Origin: Bacteroidota bacterium
GTDB taxonomy: Bacteria > Bacteroidota > Rhodothermia > Rhodothermales > UBA10348
Length of the DNA: 64,000 bases
Direction of reading: 5' to 3'
Assembly: GCA_029262775.1 (NCBI GenBank)
Contig: JAJCYR010000006.1
Location: 21,838 to 85,837, forward strand
Positions within the stretch are counted from its first letter, which is position 1. The number at the start of each line of letters is the position of its first letter. Made by a program: the position numbers and the translations under genes. The notes below the pieces were generated by a model, which saw only the letters and a program-made list of their open reading frames with translations, was not told where the DNA came from and did not search any database. This document shows positions 17,929 through 26,835 of the stretch, in pieces.

Positions 17929-19785
17929 ATGGCCAACAAGACGCTCGAGACCCTGCCCGAAGCCACCATTCTGTTCGCCGGGGATTCCGGTGATGGCATG
18001 CAACTGACCGGGTCGCAATTCACGCTTGCCACGGCGTACGCTATGAACGATCTGGCCACGTTGCCAGATTTTCCGGCGGAAATCCGGGCTCCGGCCGGCA
18101 CCACGTACGGCGTATCGGGCTTTCAGCTGCATTTTGGCAGCGTGGACATCCGCACGCCGGGCGATGAGGTCGATCTGCTGGTCGCCATGAATCCGGCAGC
18201 GCTCAAGGTGAACCTGGACCGGGTGCGCGTTGGCGGCACCATTCTGGTCAATTCGAATGCCTTTGACCAGCGGAACCTGGATTTGGCCCATTACGACGCA
18301 AATCCGCTCAAGGACACATCGCTGGACAAGTATCGCGTCATCCAGGTCGAACTGACGCGTCTCACGCGGGAAACGCTCAAGGACTCGGATCTGAACCAGA
18401 AGGAGGTGGACCGTTCCAAGAACATGTTTGCGCTCGGGCTGGCGCTGTGGCTGTACTCGCGCCCGCTGGAGCCTGCGGTGTCGTGGATTTCGCGCAAGTT
18501 CGCCAAGAAGCCGGATATTCTGGATGCGAACCTGGCGCTGCTGCGAAAAGGCTTTTATTTCGGCGAGACCACGGAGCTTTTCGTGACCCGATACGAAGTT
18601 ACACCGGCCGCGCTGCCACCAGGAAGGTATCGCGCCATCCAGGGCGTGCATGCGCTGGCCATGGGTCTCGTGGCGGCTGCCAGTAAGAGTGGCCTGAAAG
18701 TTTTCTATGGCTCCTACCCGATCACGCCTGCGTCAGATATTCTGCACGCGCTGAGCCGGTTCAAAAATCACGGAATCATGACCGTGCAGGCTGAGGACGA
18801 GATTGCTGCTGTCGGCATGGCCATCGGGGCAAGTTTCGGGGGTTCGTTGGGCGTGACGGGGACGTCCGGCCCGGGCGTTGCGCTCAAAACGGAAGCGATG
18901 GGCCTTGCGCACATCACGGAATTGCCGCTGGTCGTCATCAACGTGCAGCGCGGCGGGCCGTCTACCGGACTGCCTACAAAGACGGAGCAGTCTGATCTGA
19001 TGCAGGCCATGTATGGCCGCAACGGGGATGCGCCGCTTCCGATTATTGCGGCCAGTACACCGGGAGATTGTTTCGAGGCGGCCTATGAGGCGTGCCGAAT
19101 TGCCGTGAAGTACATGACTCCGGTCATATTGCTTTCAGACGGCTACCTGGCCAACGGCTCTGAGCCGTGGCTCATTCCTTCGGTTGATGATCTGGCGGAT
19201 TTCGAAGTAGCATTCGCGCGGGAGCCGAACGCAGAGGAGGACGGTGCACCCGCGTACCACCCGTATAAGCGGAACACCGAGACGCTTGCCCGTCCTTGGG
19301 CGCGCCCCGGTACGGCAGGCCTGGAGCATCGGGTGGGAGGACTTGAAAAAGCCGACATCACCGGGAATGTGTCCTACGACTCGGCCAATCACGAACACAT
19401 GACACACATACGTGCTGCCAAAGTGGCCCGTATTCAACAGGAAATTCTGCCTACGGACGTCTTCGGAGCAGAAGAAGGCGATGTGCTGATTGTGGGCTGG
19501 GGTTCGACGCGGGGCGCCATTGAGGCAGCCGTAGCGCGCCTGCGGGAGAGTGGGCAGGAGGTGGGGTCCATTCACCTGCGGTGGGTGAATCCGTTGCCTC
19601 CGGATCTGTTGGACATTTTTGCGCGCTACAAGTCTCTCCTGGTGCCGGAGTTGAACAACGGACAGCTGGTCCGGATGCTGCGGGCTGAATTCCTGTTGCC
19701 GTTCGAGCCGCTCAACAAGATTCAGGGACGGCCCTTCGGGCCAAGTGAAATCCAACAACACGTCATGGGCATGATCAATGGCTGA
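17929..19785 (+). CDS. korA: 2-oxoacid:ferredoxin oxidoreductase, fused gamma-alpha subunit (2-oxoglutarate type)
   Basis: This is the large subunit of a two-subunit enzyme that converts 2-oxoglutarate and CoA to succinyl-CoA and CO2, reducing ferredoxin, or runs in reverse. Residues about 1-200 form the gamma domain (ILFAGDSGDGMQLTG). The alpha domain follows, with FYGSYPITPASDI, the TPP-contact EDEIAAVGMAIGAS and the signature GGPSTGLPTKTEQSDL. The 618 residues and the KorA-like gamma-alpha fusion favour 2-oxoglutarate over pyruvate. The korB start overlaps its end by eight bases. The organism also carries a Kgd complex in this window, so it has two routes to succinyl-CoA. Confidence 0.92.
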   Translation: MANKTLETLPEATILFAGDSGDGMQLTGSQFTLATAYAMNDLATLPDFPAEIRAPAGTTYGVSGFQLHFGSVDIRTPGDEVDLLVAMNPAALKVNLDRVRVGGTILVNSNAFDQRNLDLAHYDANPLKDTSLDKYRVIQVELTRLTRETLKDSDLNQKEVDRSKNMFALGLALWLYSRPLEPAVSWISRKFAKKPDILDANLALLRKGFYFGETTELFVTRYEVTPAALPPGRYRAIQGVHALAMGLVAAASKSGLKVFYGSYPITPASDILHALSRFKNHGIMTVQAEDEIAAVGMAIGASFGGSLGVTGTSGPGVALKTEAMGLAHITELPLVVINVQRGGPSTGLPTKTEQSDLMQAMYGRNGDAPLPIIAASTPGDCFEAAYEACRIAVKYMTPVILLSDGYLANGSEPWLIPSVDDLADFEVAFAREPNAEEDGAPAYHPYKRNTETLARPWARPGTAGLEHRVGGLEKADITGNVSYDSANHEHMTHIRAAKVARIQQEILPTDVFGAEEGDVLIVGWGSTRGAIEAAVARLRESGQEVGSIHLRWVNPLPPDLLDIFARYKSLLVPELNNGQLVRMLRAEFLLPFEPLNKIQGRPFGPSEIQQHVMGMING

Positions 19786-20902
19786 CCACGACAAGAAGAA
19801 ACCAACGCTGCCACCGGGAATGGGTGGGAAAAAGCCTTCCATGCCGCCCGGGATGGGTGGGAAAAAGCCTTCCATGCCGCCGAGAGCCCAGGGTGATGGG
19901 GCTCCGACACTCTCGCGGGCCGACTTTTCGTCGGATCAGGATGTGCGCTGGTGCCCGGGGTGTGGCGACTATGCCATTCTGGCGACCGTGCAGCGCCTCA
20001 TGCCGGAACTCAACGTGCCTCGTAAAGACACGGTCTTCATTTCAGGCATTGGGTGTTCAAGCCGTTTCCCGTACTACATGGAGACCTACGGCATGCACTC
20101 CATCCACGGCCGGGCGCCTACCATTGCCACCGGGCTGAAGGCCAGCCGGCCCGAACTGGATGTCTGGATTGTGACAGGTGACGGCGATGGGTTGTCCATT
20201 GGTGGCAATCATCTCATTCATATCATGCGTCGCAACCTGAATGTCCAGATGATCCTGTTCAACAATCAGATCTACGGCCTTACGAAAGGACAGTATTCGC
20301 CGACGTCTGAAGCAGGAAAGATCACCAAATCGACGCCCTTCGGCTCCATCGACCACCCCTTCAATCCGTCGGCAGTTGTTCTGGGGGCCGATGCAACATT
20401 CGTGGCCAGAACCATGGACCGCGACCCGAAGCACATGAAGGATATCTTCGCCCGGTCGCATGCCCACCGGGGCACCGGTTTTGTCGAAGTCTATCAGAAC
20501 TGCAACATCTTCAATGATGGTGCCTTCTTTCAGTTCACCGAAAAAGATTCGCGTGCGGATCGGACCGTCTATGTGGAACATGACCGGCCGCTCGTGTATT
20601 CAGGCGGCACAAAGGGGTTGCGACTTGAAGGATTTACCTTGAAGCCGGTGGACCTGGAGTCGGGTTCGTTCTCGGCCAGTGACTGTCTCGTGTATGACGA
20701 AACCTCCCGGGAACTCGCCACCATTATCAGCCGCATGCATTGGAATCCCGATATGCCACAACCATTTGGGGTATTCTACCGCGAGGAACGTCCGACCTAC
20801 GAGGAGATGCTCCATGCCCAGGTCAATGACGTCCTGAAGCGCTCCGGCCCGGGATCACTGGAAGAACTCCTGAGCGGTGGGGATACGTGGACCGTGGGGT
20901 GA
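19778..20902 (+). CDS. korB: 2-oxoacid:ferredoxin oxidoreductase, beta subunit
   Basis: This is the TPP-binding subunit, 374 residues. The core begins near residue 50 with VRWCPGCGDYAILA, then ISGIGCSSRFPYYM, HGRAPTIATGLK and the TPP/Mg motif GDGDGLSIGGNH with FNNQIYGLTKGQ. The conserved Cys residues fit the [4Fe-4S] ligands of this family. Before the core there is an unusual N-terminal tail of about 40 residues containing two copies of PPGMGGKKPSM, encoded by a 33-bp tandem repeat. It overlaps korA by eight bases and is coupled to it. Confidence 0.93.
   Translation: MADHDKKKPTLPPGMGGKKPSMPPGMGGKKPSMPPRAQGDGAPTLSRADFSSDQDVRWCPGCGDYAILATVQRLMPELNVPRKDTVFISGIGCSSRFPYYMETYGMHSIHGRAPTIATGLKASRPELDVWIVTGDGDGLSIGGNHLIHIMRRNLNVQMILFNNQIYGLTKGQYSPTSEAGKITKSTPFGSIDHPFNPSAVVLGADATFVARTMDRDPKHMKDIFARSHAHRGTGFVEVYQNCNIFNDGAFFQFTEKDSRADRTVYVEHDRPLVYSGGTKGLRLEGFTLKPVDLESGSFSASDCLVYDETSRELATIISRMHWNPDMPQPFGVFYREERPTYEEMLHAQVNDVLKRSGPGSLEELLSGGDTWTVG
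19811..19876 (+). repeat. 33-bp tandem repeat in the korB N-terminus
   Basis: Two in-frame copies of a 33-bp unit, with a few mismatches at the 5' end, encode PPGMGGKKPSM twice. The repeat lies wholly in the non-core N-terminal tail of KorB. Confidence 0.9.
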
Positions 20903-20966
20903 TGGTTGTACGCCACAGCATCAGTCCATATATTTACAGGCTATTCGATTGAAGCCTATCAGCGCC

Positions 20967-21218
20967 ATGAAAAAAGATATCCATCCCGAATACGACTTCA
21001 TTGATGTGAAGCTTTCCGACGACTCCGTCGTCAAAATGCGGTCCACCATGAAGGGAGACGTATACAATTCGGAAATCGACTCGACCAACCATCCGTTCTA
21101 TACCGGCAAGCGCCAGTTTGTGGACACGGCAGGTCGTGTTGAGAAGTTCAAGCGTCGCTACGCCAAGAAGGCCGTTGAAGAAGTAGAAGTAGAGGCCCTC
21201 AAGAAGGCCGCCGAGTAA
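20967..21218 (+). CDS. rpmE2: 50S ribosomal protein L31, type B
   Basis: The protein has 83 residues, starting MKKDIHPEYDFIDVKLSDDS. It contains the long form's DSTNHPFYTGKRQFVDTAGRVEKFKRRY and lacks the four zinc-binding cysteines of type A L31, so it is the zinc-independent form. The frame extends further upstream, but the L31 start is clear. An acidic/Lys-rich tail ends the protein. A strong intrinsic terminator follows 50 bases later. Confidence 0.96.
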   Translation: MKKDIHPEYDFIDVKLSDDSVVKMRSTMKGDVYNSEIDSTNHPFYTGKRQFVDTAGRVEKFKRRYAKKAVEEVEVEALKKAAE

Positions 21219-21268
21219 GGTTCTGCCGCAGCGTTTGGACAGGGCCGGAGTCCGGTTCTGCGACTTTC

Positions 21269-21307
21269 AATGGGGGTGTACCTGCCGGTGCGCCCCCATT
21301 TTATTTG
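21269..21307 (+). terminator. intrinsic terminator of the L31 gene
   Basis: A 14-bp stem (AATGGGGGTGTACC paired with GGTGCGCCCCCATT, including two G-T pairs) closes a TGCC loop and is followed by a T-rich run (TTATTT). This is the clearest Rho-independent terminator in the window. It separates L31 from the nucleoside phosphorylase gene. Confidence 0.88.
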
Positions 21308-21320
21308 TCAGGAGATCGTC

Positions 21321-22652
21321 ATGAATGTTGTTCAACTCATTCGGTTAAAGCGCGATGGTCATGCGCTGACCGATACGGACATCGATGCGCTTGTATCTGG
21401 CTTCACGGCGGGGGACGTGCCGGACTACCAGATGGCGGCGTTTCTCATGGCAGCCTTCAAGTCGGGCATGACCACACAGGAAATGGTCGCGCTTACGCGT
21501 TCCATGCTGCACTCCGGTGTCGTGCTTGACCTTTCCGACCTCCCAGGCATCAAGGTGGACAAACACTCCACAGGGGGCGTAGGTGACAAGATCTCCATTC
21601 CATTGGCAGCTATCGTATCGGCATGTGGCGTTCCAGTACCCATGATTTCCGGGCGCGGACTTGGGCATACGGGAGGCACACTCGACAAATTGGAGTCCAT
21701 TCCCGGTTTCACGACCGCAATGGACATCCCATCCTACCGCCGCCAGCTCGCAGAATTGGGCGTGGTCATGATCGGGCAGACCGATGACATTGCGCCCGCC
21801 GACAAAAAACTCTATGCCCTGCGCGATGTGACGGCAACGGTCGAATTCATACCGTTCATCGCCGCGTCCATTTTGAGCAAAAAGCTGGCAGAAGGCATTG
21901 ATGCCCTGGTGCTGGACGTCAAATTCGGAGCCGGCGCCTTCATGCGGGAGGAAAAGGACGCCCGCACCCTCGCTGAAACCATGGTCCGGTTGGGAGAGGA
22001 ATTCGGCACGACCACCGTAGCACTGCTGACGCGGATGGATACGCCGCTCGGCGCTGCCGTCGGCAACTGGGTGGAAGTGGCCGAGTCGATCAATGTGCTA
22101 CGCGGCGATGGCCCTCCGGACGTGACGTCACTGACCCTTGCTCTTGCGGCAGAGATGCTGGTGCTCGGCGGTGCGGCCGCTGATGCGCGCGAAGGCGTGG
22201 CACTCGCCGAAAAAGCCATTGCTTCCGGGCAGGCGCTGACACGCTTTGAGGATCTTGTCGATGCGCAGGGGGGGGATGTGAGCGTCGTCCGGGATCCGGA
22301 CTCACGTCGTGGGTCCACTGCCCTGGCAGAGGTTCGGGTGCCCGACGATGCCGGGCGTGTTGTCACGGCCATTGATGCCATGGCTGTAGGACTGGCCTGT
22401 GTCGGGCTGGGTGCAGGACGTGCCCGCAAGGAAGACAGTGTAGATCCCCTCGCTGGGTTCACGCTCCTCAAGAAACCCGGCGAGGCGGTGCGCCCCGGCG
22501 AGGCGTTGGCCCTGGTCCATGCCTCCTCTTCCGGGCGTGTCGCCGCCGCCAGCGCTGATCTGCTGGCAGCTTTTTCATTCGGTGACACCGCCGGTGAAGC
22601 TCCGGAATTGATCGTGGACAGGCTGGATGCGACCGGCTGGGAGCCTTCTTGA
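21321..22652 (+). CDS. deoA: thymidine / pyrimidine-nucleoside phosphorylase
   Basis: This enzyme splits thymidine or uridine with phosphate into base and (deoxy)ribose-1-phosphate for nucleoside salvage. It has 443 residues. The start is the ATG at 21321, preceded by a good ribosome site (AGGAG). Motifs are LVSGFTAGDVPDYQMAAF, the phosphate-binding HSTGGVGDK, the family signature SGRGLGHTGGTLDKLE and DVKFGAGAFM. Whether it is thymidine-specific (DeoA) or broad (Pdp) cannot be told by eye. The L31 terminator lies just upstream, so it likely has its own promoter or reads through. Confidence 0.93.
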   Translation: MNVVQLIRLKRDGHALTDTDIDALVSGFTAGDVPDYQMAAFLMAAFKSGMTTQEMVALTRSMLHSGVVLDLSDLPGIKVDKHSTGGVGDKISIPLAAIVSACGVPVPMISGRGLGHTGGTLDKLESIPGFTTAMDIPSYRRQLAELGVVMIGQTDDIAPADKKLYALRDVTATVEFIPFIAASILSKKLAEGIDALVLDVKFGAGAFMREEKDARTLAETMVRLGEEFGTTTVALLTRMDTPLGAAVGNWVEVAESINVLRGDGPPDVTSLTLALAAEMLVLGGAAADAREGVALAEKAIASGQALTRFEDLVDAQGGDVSVVRDPDSRRGSTALAEVRVPDDAGRVVTAIDAMAVGLACVGLGAGRARKEDSVDPLAGFTLLKKPGEAVRPGEALALVHASSSGRVAAASADLLAAFSFGDTAGEAPELIVDRLDATGWEPS

Positions 22653-22740
22653 ATCATGCGCCGCATGTTTCCGTAGGAACGATTCGGAGTCTGTTCGCAA
22701 TTCAGCGTATCTTCCCGTTATTCAACAACCCACTCCTGCC

Positions 22741-23526
22741 ATGTCTGTCTGGTCACGATTCTCCCGATTCGTCAAATCCATCTTCGGTGGTGCCATTTCG
22801 TCCCTGGAAAATCCGAAGCTTATTCTGGAGCAGAATATTCGTGAGCTGAATGATCAGGTTCCGAAGATGAACGAGAACATCGCGACGGTCAAGGCCAACG
22901 TGATGATGCTACAGAAGGAAGTCAAAAAGCACGAAAAGGAGCTCGCAGAGGTCACTTCCCGTATCAAGGCAGGGATCCAGGCCGGTCGCGACGACATTGC
23001 CGAAAAGTATGCCATGCGGCTGGAATCCGTCAGGGAAAACCGCACGCGGGCGCAGGAGCAGCTGGGGTTCGCATCCAGCGCCTATGAAAAGGCCATGCAG
23101 GTCAAGAAGGCCTTCATGCGGGAAAAAGAACGCAAAATTGCCGAAGCCAAGGACGCCCTTCGCGCACACGAGCGCGCGAAGTGGCAGTCGAAAGTGGCCG
23201 ACACGCTGGAATCGTTTGAAATCACGGGCATTGACCAGACGCACGACGAAATGCTGACGCGTCTACAGGAAGAAACGGCCCGCAGTGAGGCGCGCATGGA
23301 GATGGCCCTCGACTCCGTGGATTCCGAATCCCTCCAGATTGAGGAGGATGCCCAGAAAATCCGCGCGGCCGAACTTGTCAAACAGTTCAAGCTTGAAATG
23401 AACATGGGTGCGCCGGAGGAGGAGGCGTCCAGCAAAGAGGCTCCAGGGCAGATGGGAATACCTGAGCCGGAAGAAGACGGTAGTTCTGGCAAAACGATTG
23501 GCAAGCAACGAAACCAAAACGGATGA
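22741..23526 (+). CDS. pspA: PspA/IM30 family membrane-stress protein
   Basis: This ESCRT-III-like protein binds and protects the inner membrane. The 261 residues begin with an amphipathic helix (SVWSRFSRFVKSIFGG) and SLENPKLILEQNIREL, then long coiled coils to about residue 215. It ends in a Pro/Glu/Ser-rich tail closing with GKTIGKQRNQNG. The start is the ATG at 22741. The frame runs 38 codons further upstream without PspA similarity. The next gene begins inside its stop codon (ATGA), and the next two junctions also overlap by four bases. No PspBC or PspF homologue is present, so regulation must differ from that in E. coli. Confidence 0.92.
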   Translation: MSVWSRFSRFVKSIFGGAISSLENPKLILEQNIRELNDQVPKMNENIATVKANVMMLQKEVKKHEKELAEVTSRIKAGIQAGRDDIAEKYAMRLESVRENRTRAQEQLGFASSAYEKAMQVKKAFMREKERKIAEAKDALRAHERAKWQSKVADTLESFEITGIDQTHDEMLTRLQEETARSEARMEMALDSVDSESLQIEEDAQKIRAAELVKQFKLEMNMGAPEEEASSKEAPGQMGIPEPEEDGSSGKTIGKQRNQNG

Positions 23527-23873
23527 CACCCGAGGAATACGAGCGGATCAAGGAGGCCGAAAAGGAGCATTTACGCGCCCTCCGGCAACTCAAACGTCGC
23601 GTGCGCATGGCGACGCAGACGCGATCGGCGTCCCGTGCCGTGTCCGACATGGTGTCTTCGCTTGAATCACTACTCGATCAGCATCGGGAAATGACGGACC
23701 GCCTCACGCACGATGCAGCACTTCAGGAAGCACGACTGGAAGTGGGACTGGAATCTGCCCAGGATCGGTTTGCCGACGTCGACCCGCGTCACCGAACATC
23801 GGAACCGGATCATACGCCCGCCGGGTCGTCCCTTCCGGACAAAACCATAGGCCGCATGCGAGGTGCGTCGTGA
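23523..23873 (+). CDS. small coiled-coil protein of the pspA operon
   Basis: This 116-residue protein is rich in charged residues, with a predicted coiled coil over about residues 3-85 and a flexible Pro/Ser tail. It has no signal peptide or membrane helix. It starts inside the pspA stop codon (ATGA), and its own stop overlaps the GTG start of the next gene. Its C-terminus (SSLPDKTIGRMRG) repeats the KTIG[KR]xR peptide seen at the PspA C-terminus, which suggests a common binding partner. I do not recognise the family. Confidence 0.82.
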   Translation: MTPEEYERIKEAEKEHLRALRQLKRRVRMATQTRSASRAVSDMVSSLESLLDQHREMTDRLTHDAALQEARLEVGLESAQDRFADVDPRHRTSEPDHTPAGSSLPDKTIGRMRGAS

Positions 23874-24757
23874 AAGAGCAGACGGATATCAACTACACCC
23901 GGGAGGCCTTCTACCTTCCGTTGAACCTGACATTTCTGTTGGGAGCCATGGCCGTGGCCCTGGGCGTCAGCTTTGTGGACGTTCCATGGCTCATGGATGT
24001 GGTGCTCATGGTTTCCTTCGGTCTGGAACTCGTGTACTTGGGTACCATGCCTAAAAACGAGCGCTTCAAGCGGGTTATCCGTTCGAAGAAGGCGGCCGTG
24101 CATGCCCGGCCGCAAAGCCAGAAGGAACTCTTCAAACAACTCAACCCGGTCAATCAGCGGCGCTACGCGCACGTCCGGAAACAGGAGGCGGACATTCGCC
24201 AGAATTACCGGAAGCTGAACTATGCCTCGCAGGGTATGCTCGACAGTCATCTGGCCAAGATCAGCGGTCTGCTCGACTCGTACCTGAAGCTCCTCTTCCA
24301 GAATGAGCGCTACGAGTCGACGCGGCGCATGGCGACCGGTAAGGAAGTGCAGGCGACCATCGTTAAACTGACCGAGGACATGAAGGACGATTCGCCACGC
24401 GTTCGCGCTATCAAGGAGCGGCGACTCAGGATCCTGAAGCAGCGGCTGGATCGCTCGGAAAAAGGGGCCGAAAATCTTGAAATCATTGAAGCGCAGCTCG
24501 AGACCATCGAAGACGTCATCAAGTACATAGACGAACAGTCGCTCACGCTCCGGAATCCGGAGGCAATTTCCTTCCAACTCGATACACTGCTCTCGGAGGT
24601 CGAAGAGACGCAGGCGTCCGTGGTTGAAATGGAAGAGGTCTTCAGCAACCCCGCGGATCTCTTGTCCGAGGTCGATACATTCGATGATCCGACTGCGGAC
24701 CCGCAGGAAACAGACAATGAGTCGACTAAGGGCGGATATTCAAAGGTGAAATCATGA
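23870..24757 (+). CDS. two-helix membrane protein with long coiled coil, pspA operon
   Basis: The protein has 295 residues from a GTG start that overlaps the preceding stop (GTGA). Two adjacent membrane segments (about residues 18-35 and 40-57) form a hairpin. They are followed by a basic stretch (NERFKRVIRSKK) and a long cytoplasmic helical region with heptad character, and the protein ends in an acidic Asp/Glu/Ser tail. The topology suits an inner-membrane anchor or sensor for the PspA polymer. That role is inference from the operon. I know no named family for it. The downstream enoyl-CoA hydratase starts inside its stop codon. Confidence 0.85.
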   Translation: MKEQTDINYTREAFYLPLNLTFLLGAMAVALGVSFVDVPWLMDVVLMVSFGLELVYLGTMPKNERFKRVIRSKKAAVHARPQSQKELFKQLNPVNQRRYAHVRKQEADIRQNYRKLNYASQGMLDSHLAKISGLLDSYLKLLFQNERYESTRRMATGKEVQATIVKLTEDMKDDSPRVRAIKERRLRILKQRLDRSEKGAENLEIIEAQLETIEDVIKYIDEQSLTLRNPEAISFQLDTLLSEVEETQASVVEMEEVFSNPADLLSEVDTFDDPTADPQETDNESTKGGYSKVKS

Positions 24758-25533
24758 CGCTCCAGACACTGAAGGTCACTGTGGACGACGGGATGGCCGT
24801 CGTTGTCATTGACCGCCCCGAGACTCTCAATGCGCTCAGTCGCCAGGTCATGGATGACCTTGATGCGTGGTTTGCGTGGGCTGCATCGGCCCCCTCGGTT
24901 CATGGGGTGCTGCTCACGGGTGCGGGTCCCAAAAGCTTCGTCGCCGGTGCCGATATCAAACAGTTCAAAGGCATGGGACCCGAGGAGGGCAAGGCATTTG
25001 CCGAACGGGGTCAGGCCGTGTTCTCCCGGATAGAGCGCTTTCCGAAGCCCGTCATCGCGGTGGTGAATGGTTTTGCTCTCGGCGGCGGATCGGAACTGGC
25101 ACTGGCCTGTCACATGCGTGTGGCCTCCAACACGGCCCGTTTCGGGCAGCCTGAGGTAAACCTCGGGATTATTCCCGGATATGGTGGTACGCAGCGTCTT
25201 CCGCGCATCGTGGGCAAGGGGCTGGCTACGGAACTCGTCCTGACGGGGGACATGATCACGGCCGATCGTGCCTACGAAATCGGCCTCGTCAACCACGTGT
25301 TTGCTCCCGAGGACCTGATGGACGGCGCTCGGAAACTACTGCGTGGTATCCTGAACAAGGCGCCTCGCGCCATCACCCTCACCCTGGAAGCCGTGTTTGC
25401 CAGTGATCTGCCGATTGAACGGGGCCTGCAGCACGAAGCCGCCCTGTTTGGCCAGGCATGTGCCACGGAAGACTTCGATGAGGGTGTCGATGCGTTTCTG
25501 GGTCGACGCACAGCGGATTTCAAGGGCCGCTGA
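24754..25533 (+). CDS. enoyl-CoA hydratase / crotonase-family protein
   Basis: This 259-residue crotonase-fold enzyme likely hydrates trans-2-enoyl-CoA in fatty-acid oxidation. The oxyanion-hole segments are SFVAGADIKQFKGM and VNGFALGGGSELALACH. The two catalytic glutamates fall in FGQPEVNLGIIPGYGG, where GQPEVNLGI is the standard motif. It overlaps the preceding coiled-coil gene by four bases, so it shares a transcript with the pspA group. Other crotonase activities remain possible. An acyl-CoA synthetase is also encoded in the window, but at 0.6-2.5 kb. Confidence 0.9.
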   Translation: MTLQTLKVTVDDGMAVVVIDRPETLNALSRQVMDDLDAWFAWAASAPSVHGVLLTGAGPKSFVAGADIKQFKGMGPEEGKAFAERGQAVFSRIERFPKPVIAVVNGFALGGGSELALACHMRVASNTARFGQPEVNLGIIPGYGGTQRLPRIVGKGLATELVLTGDMITADRAYEIGLVNHVFAPEDLMDGARKLLRGILNKAPRAITLTLEAVFASDLPIERGLQHEAALFGQACATEDFDEGVDAFLGRRTADFKGR

Positions 25534-25548
25534 GCCCGGTATTCCACC

Positions 25549-26835
25549 ATGGAACTCGCCCTTATTGGCCTGACACTTCTTCTGAGCGCTTTTTTTTCAG
25601 GTTCGGAAATTGCTTTCGTTGCAGCGAACCGGCTTCGTGTGGAGGTTTCGGCGCGCCAGGGAGGAAAGACGGGACTCGTCGTGTCGCGTTTTCTGGATGA
25701 CCCGGCAACGCTTCTTACCACTACCCTGGTAGGCAACAATCTGGCACTGGTGGCCTATTCCACGATGGTCGCCTTCTATCTGGAGCCTCCTCTGCAGGCG
25801 GTCTTTTCCAGAATCACAGGAGCCGGTTCGGTCACCACGATCGTGCTCGTACTATCCGCCCAGACGCTCGTGGCGTCACTCGCTGTGCTCCTCTTCGGGG
25901 AAATCATTCCCAAGTCGGCCATGCGGGAATTTGCCAACCGGGCGGTGTTCGCTCTGGCAATTCCGCTTCGCATCAGCTACTGGCTGCTGTTCCCCATGAT
26001 TGTCCTCTCCCGCTGGTCGGCCGCTCTGCTTATGAAAGTATTCCGGACCGAAACCACCACCCTGTCCCAGTTCATGCGGCGCGATTTCGAGCTCATGATT
26101 GAGGAGAGCAAGCAGTCGGGCGAGTTGGACCTGGACGAAGAAGAGAGCACCTTGCTGTCAAATGTCTTCGCCCTGGGGTCTGTCCGTGTCAAGGAGTCCA
26201 TGGTACCTCGGACCGACATTGCGGCCGTTCAGGATACGACGTCTATTACTGAACTTCAGCAGATGTTTGTCCGATCGGGACACTCGAAACTGCCCGTATT
26301 CCGTGACAATATTGACAATATAGTCGGCGTCGTTTTTGCGTACGATCTGTTCGACAAACCGATTCAGATTACCGACATTCTTCGGCCAGCTACGTTCGTT
26401 CCGGAGACCAAGCTGTCCAAGGATCTACTGCGGGACTTCCTGGCGGCAGGAACATCCATTGCCATCGTGATCGATGAGTATGGGGGAACCGCCGGTCTGG
26501 TGACGACCGAAGACGTCCTGGAAGAACTCTTCGGCGACATCCAGGACGAGTTTGATGAGGAGGATCATCTGCTGCGTTCGGTTGACGAGCACACGGTGGT
26601 CGCCAGCGGCCGCGTGGAGATTGACGAGCTCCGCGACCGGGTCGGCTTTACACTGCCGGACGACGGGGAATATGAGACCATCGCGGGCTTCATCCTGGCC
26701 CGACTCGGCACCATACCGGCGCAGAAGGACGAATTTGAGCTGGCAGGGTACCGCTTCGAAGTACTGTCGGCCACATCAAACCGGGTGGACCTGGTCCGGA
26801 TCAGGCGTCTTCCAGAGTCGGAAACGCATGTTTGA
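25549..26835 (+). CDS. CorC/TlyC-like membrane protein (CNNM-type, CBS pair)
   Basis: The 428 residues are arranged as an N-terminal DUF21/CNNM membrane domain (three to four helices, about residues 1-170, with the motif FFSGSEIAFVAANRLRV), a CBS pair (about 205-325, including VKESMVPRTD, SKLPVFRDN and IVIDEYGGTAGLVTTEDVLEE), and a C-terminal CorC_HlyC domain. Family members are implicated in magnesium or cobalt efflux. The old haemolysin name is misleading. The gene follows the enoyl-CoA hydratase by 15 bases and is probably the last gene of the pspA transcript. Its 3' end overlaps the convergent gene by 35 bases. Confidence 0.92.
   Translation: MELALIGLTLLLSAFFSGSEIAFVAANRLRVEVSARQGGKTGLVVSRFLDDPATLLTTTLVGNNLALVAYSTMVAFYLEPPLQAVFSRITGAGSVTTIVLVLSAQTLVASLAVLLFGEIIPKSAMREFANRAVFALAIPLRISYWLLFPMIVLSRWSAALLMKVFRTETTTLSQFMRRDFELMIEESKQSGELDLDEEESTLLSNVFALGSVRVKESMVPRTDIAAVQDTTSITELQQMFVRSGHSKLPVFRDNIDNIVGVVFAYDLFDKPIQITDILRPATFVPETKLSKDLLRDFLAAGTSIAIVIDEYGGTAGLVTTEDVLEELFGDIQDEFDEEDHLLRSVDEHTVVASGRVEIDELRDRVGFTLPDDGEYETIAGFILARLGTIPAQKDEFELAGYRFEVLSATSNRVDLVRIRRLPESETHV

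Noticed and set aside
20903..20966. Possible autoregulatory leader of L31
   Set aside because: Only a 5-bp inverted repeat (AGGCT/AGCCT) is visible, too weak to call.
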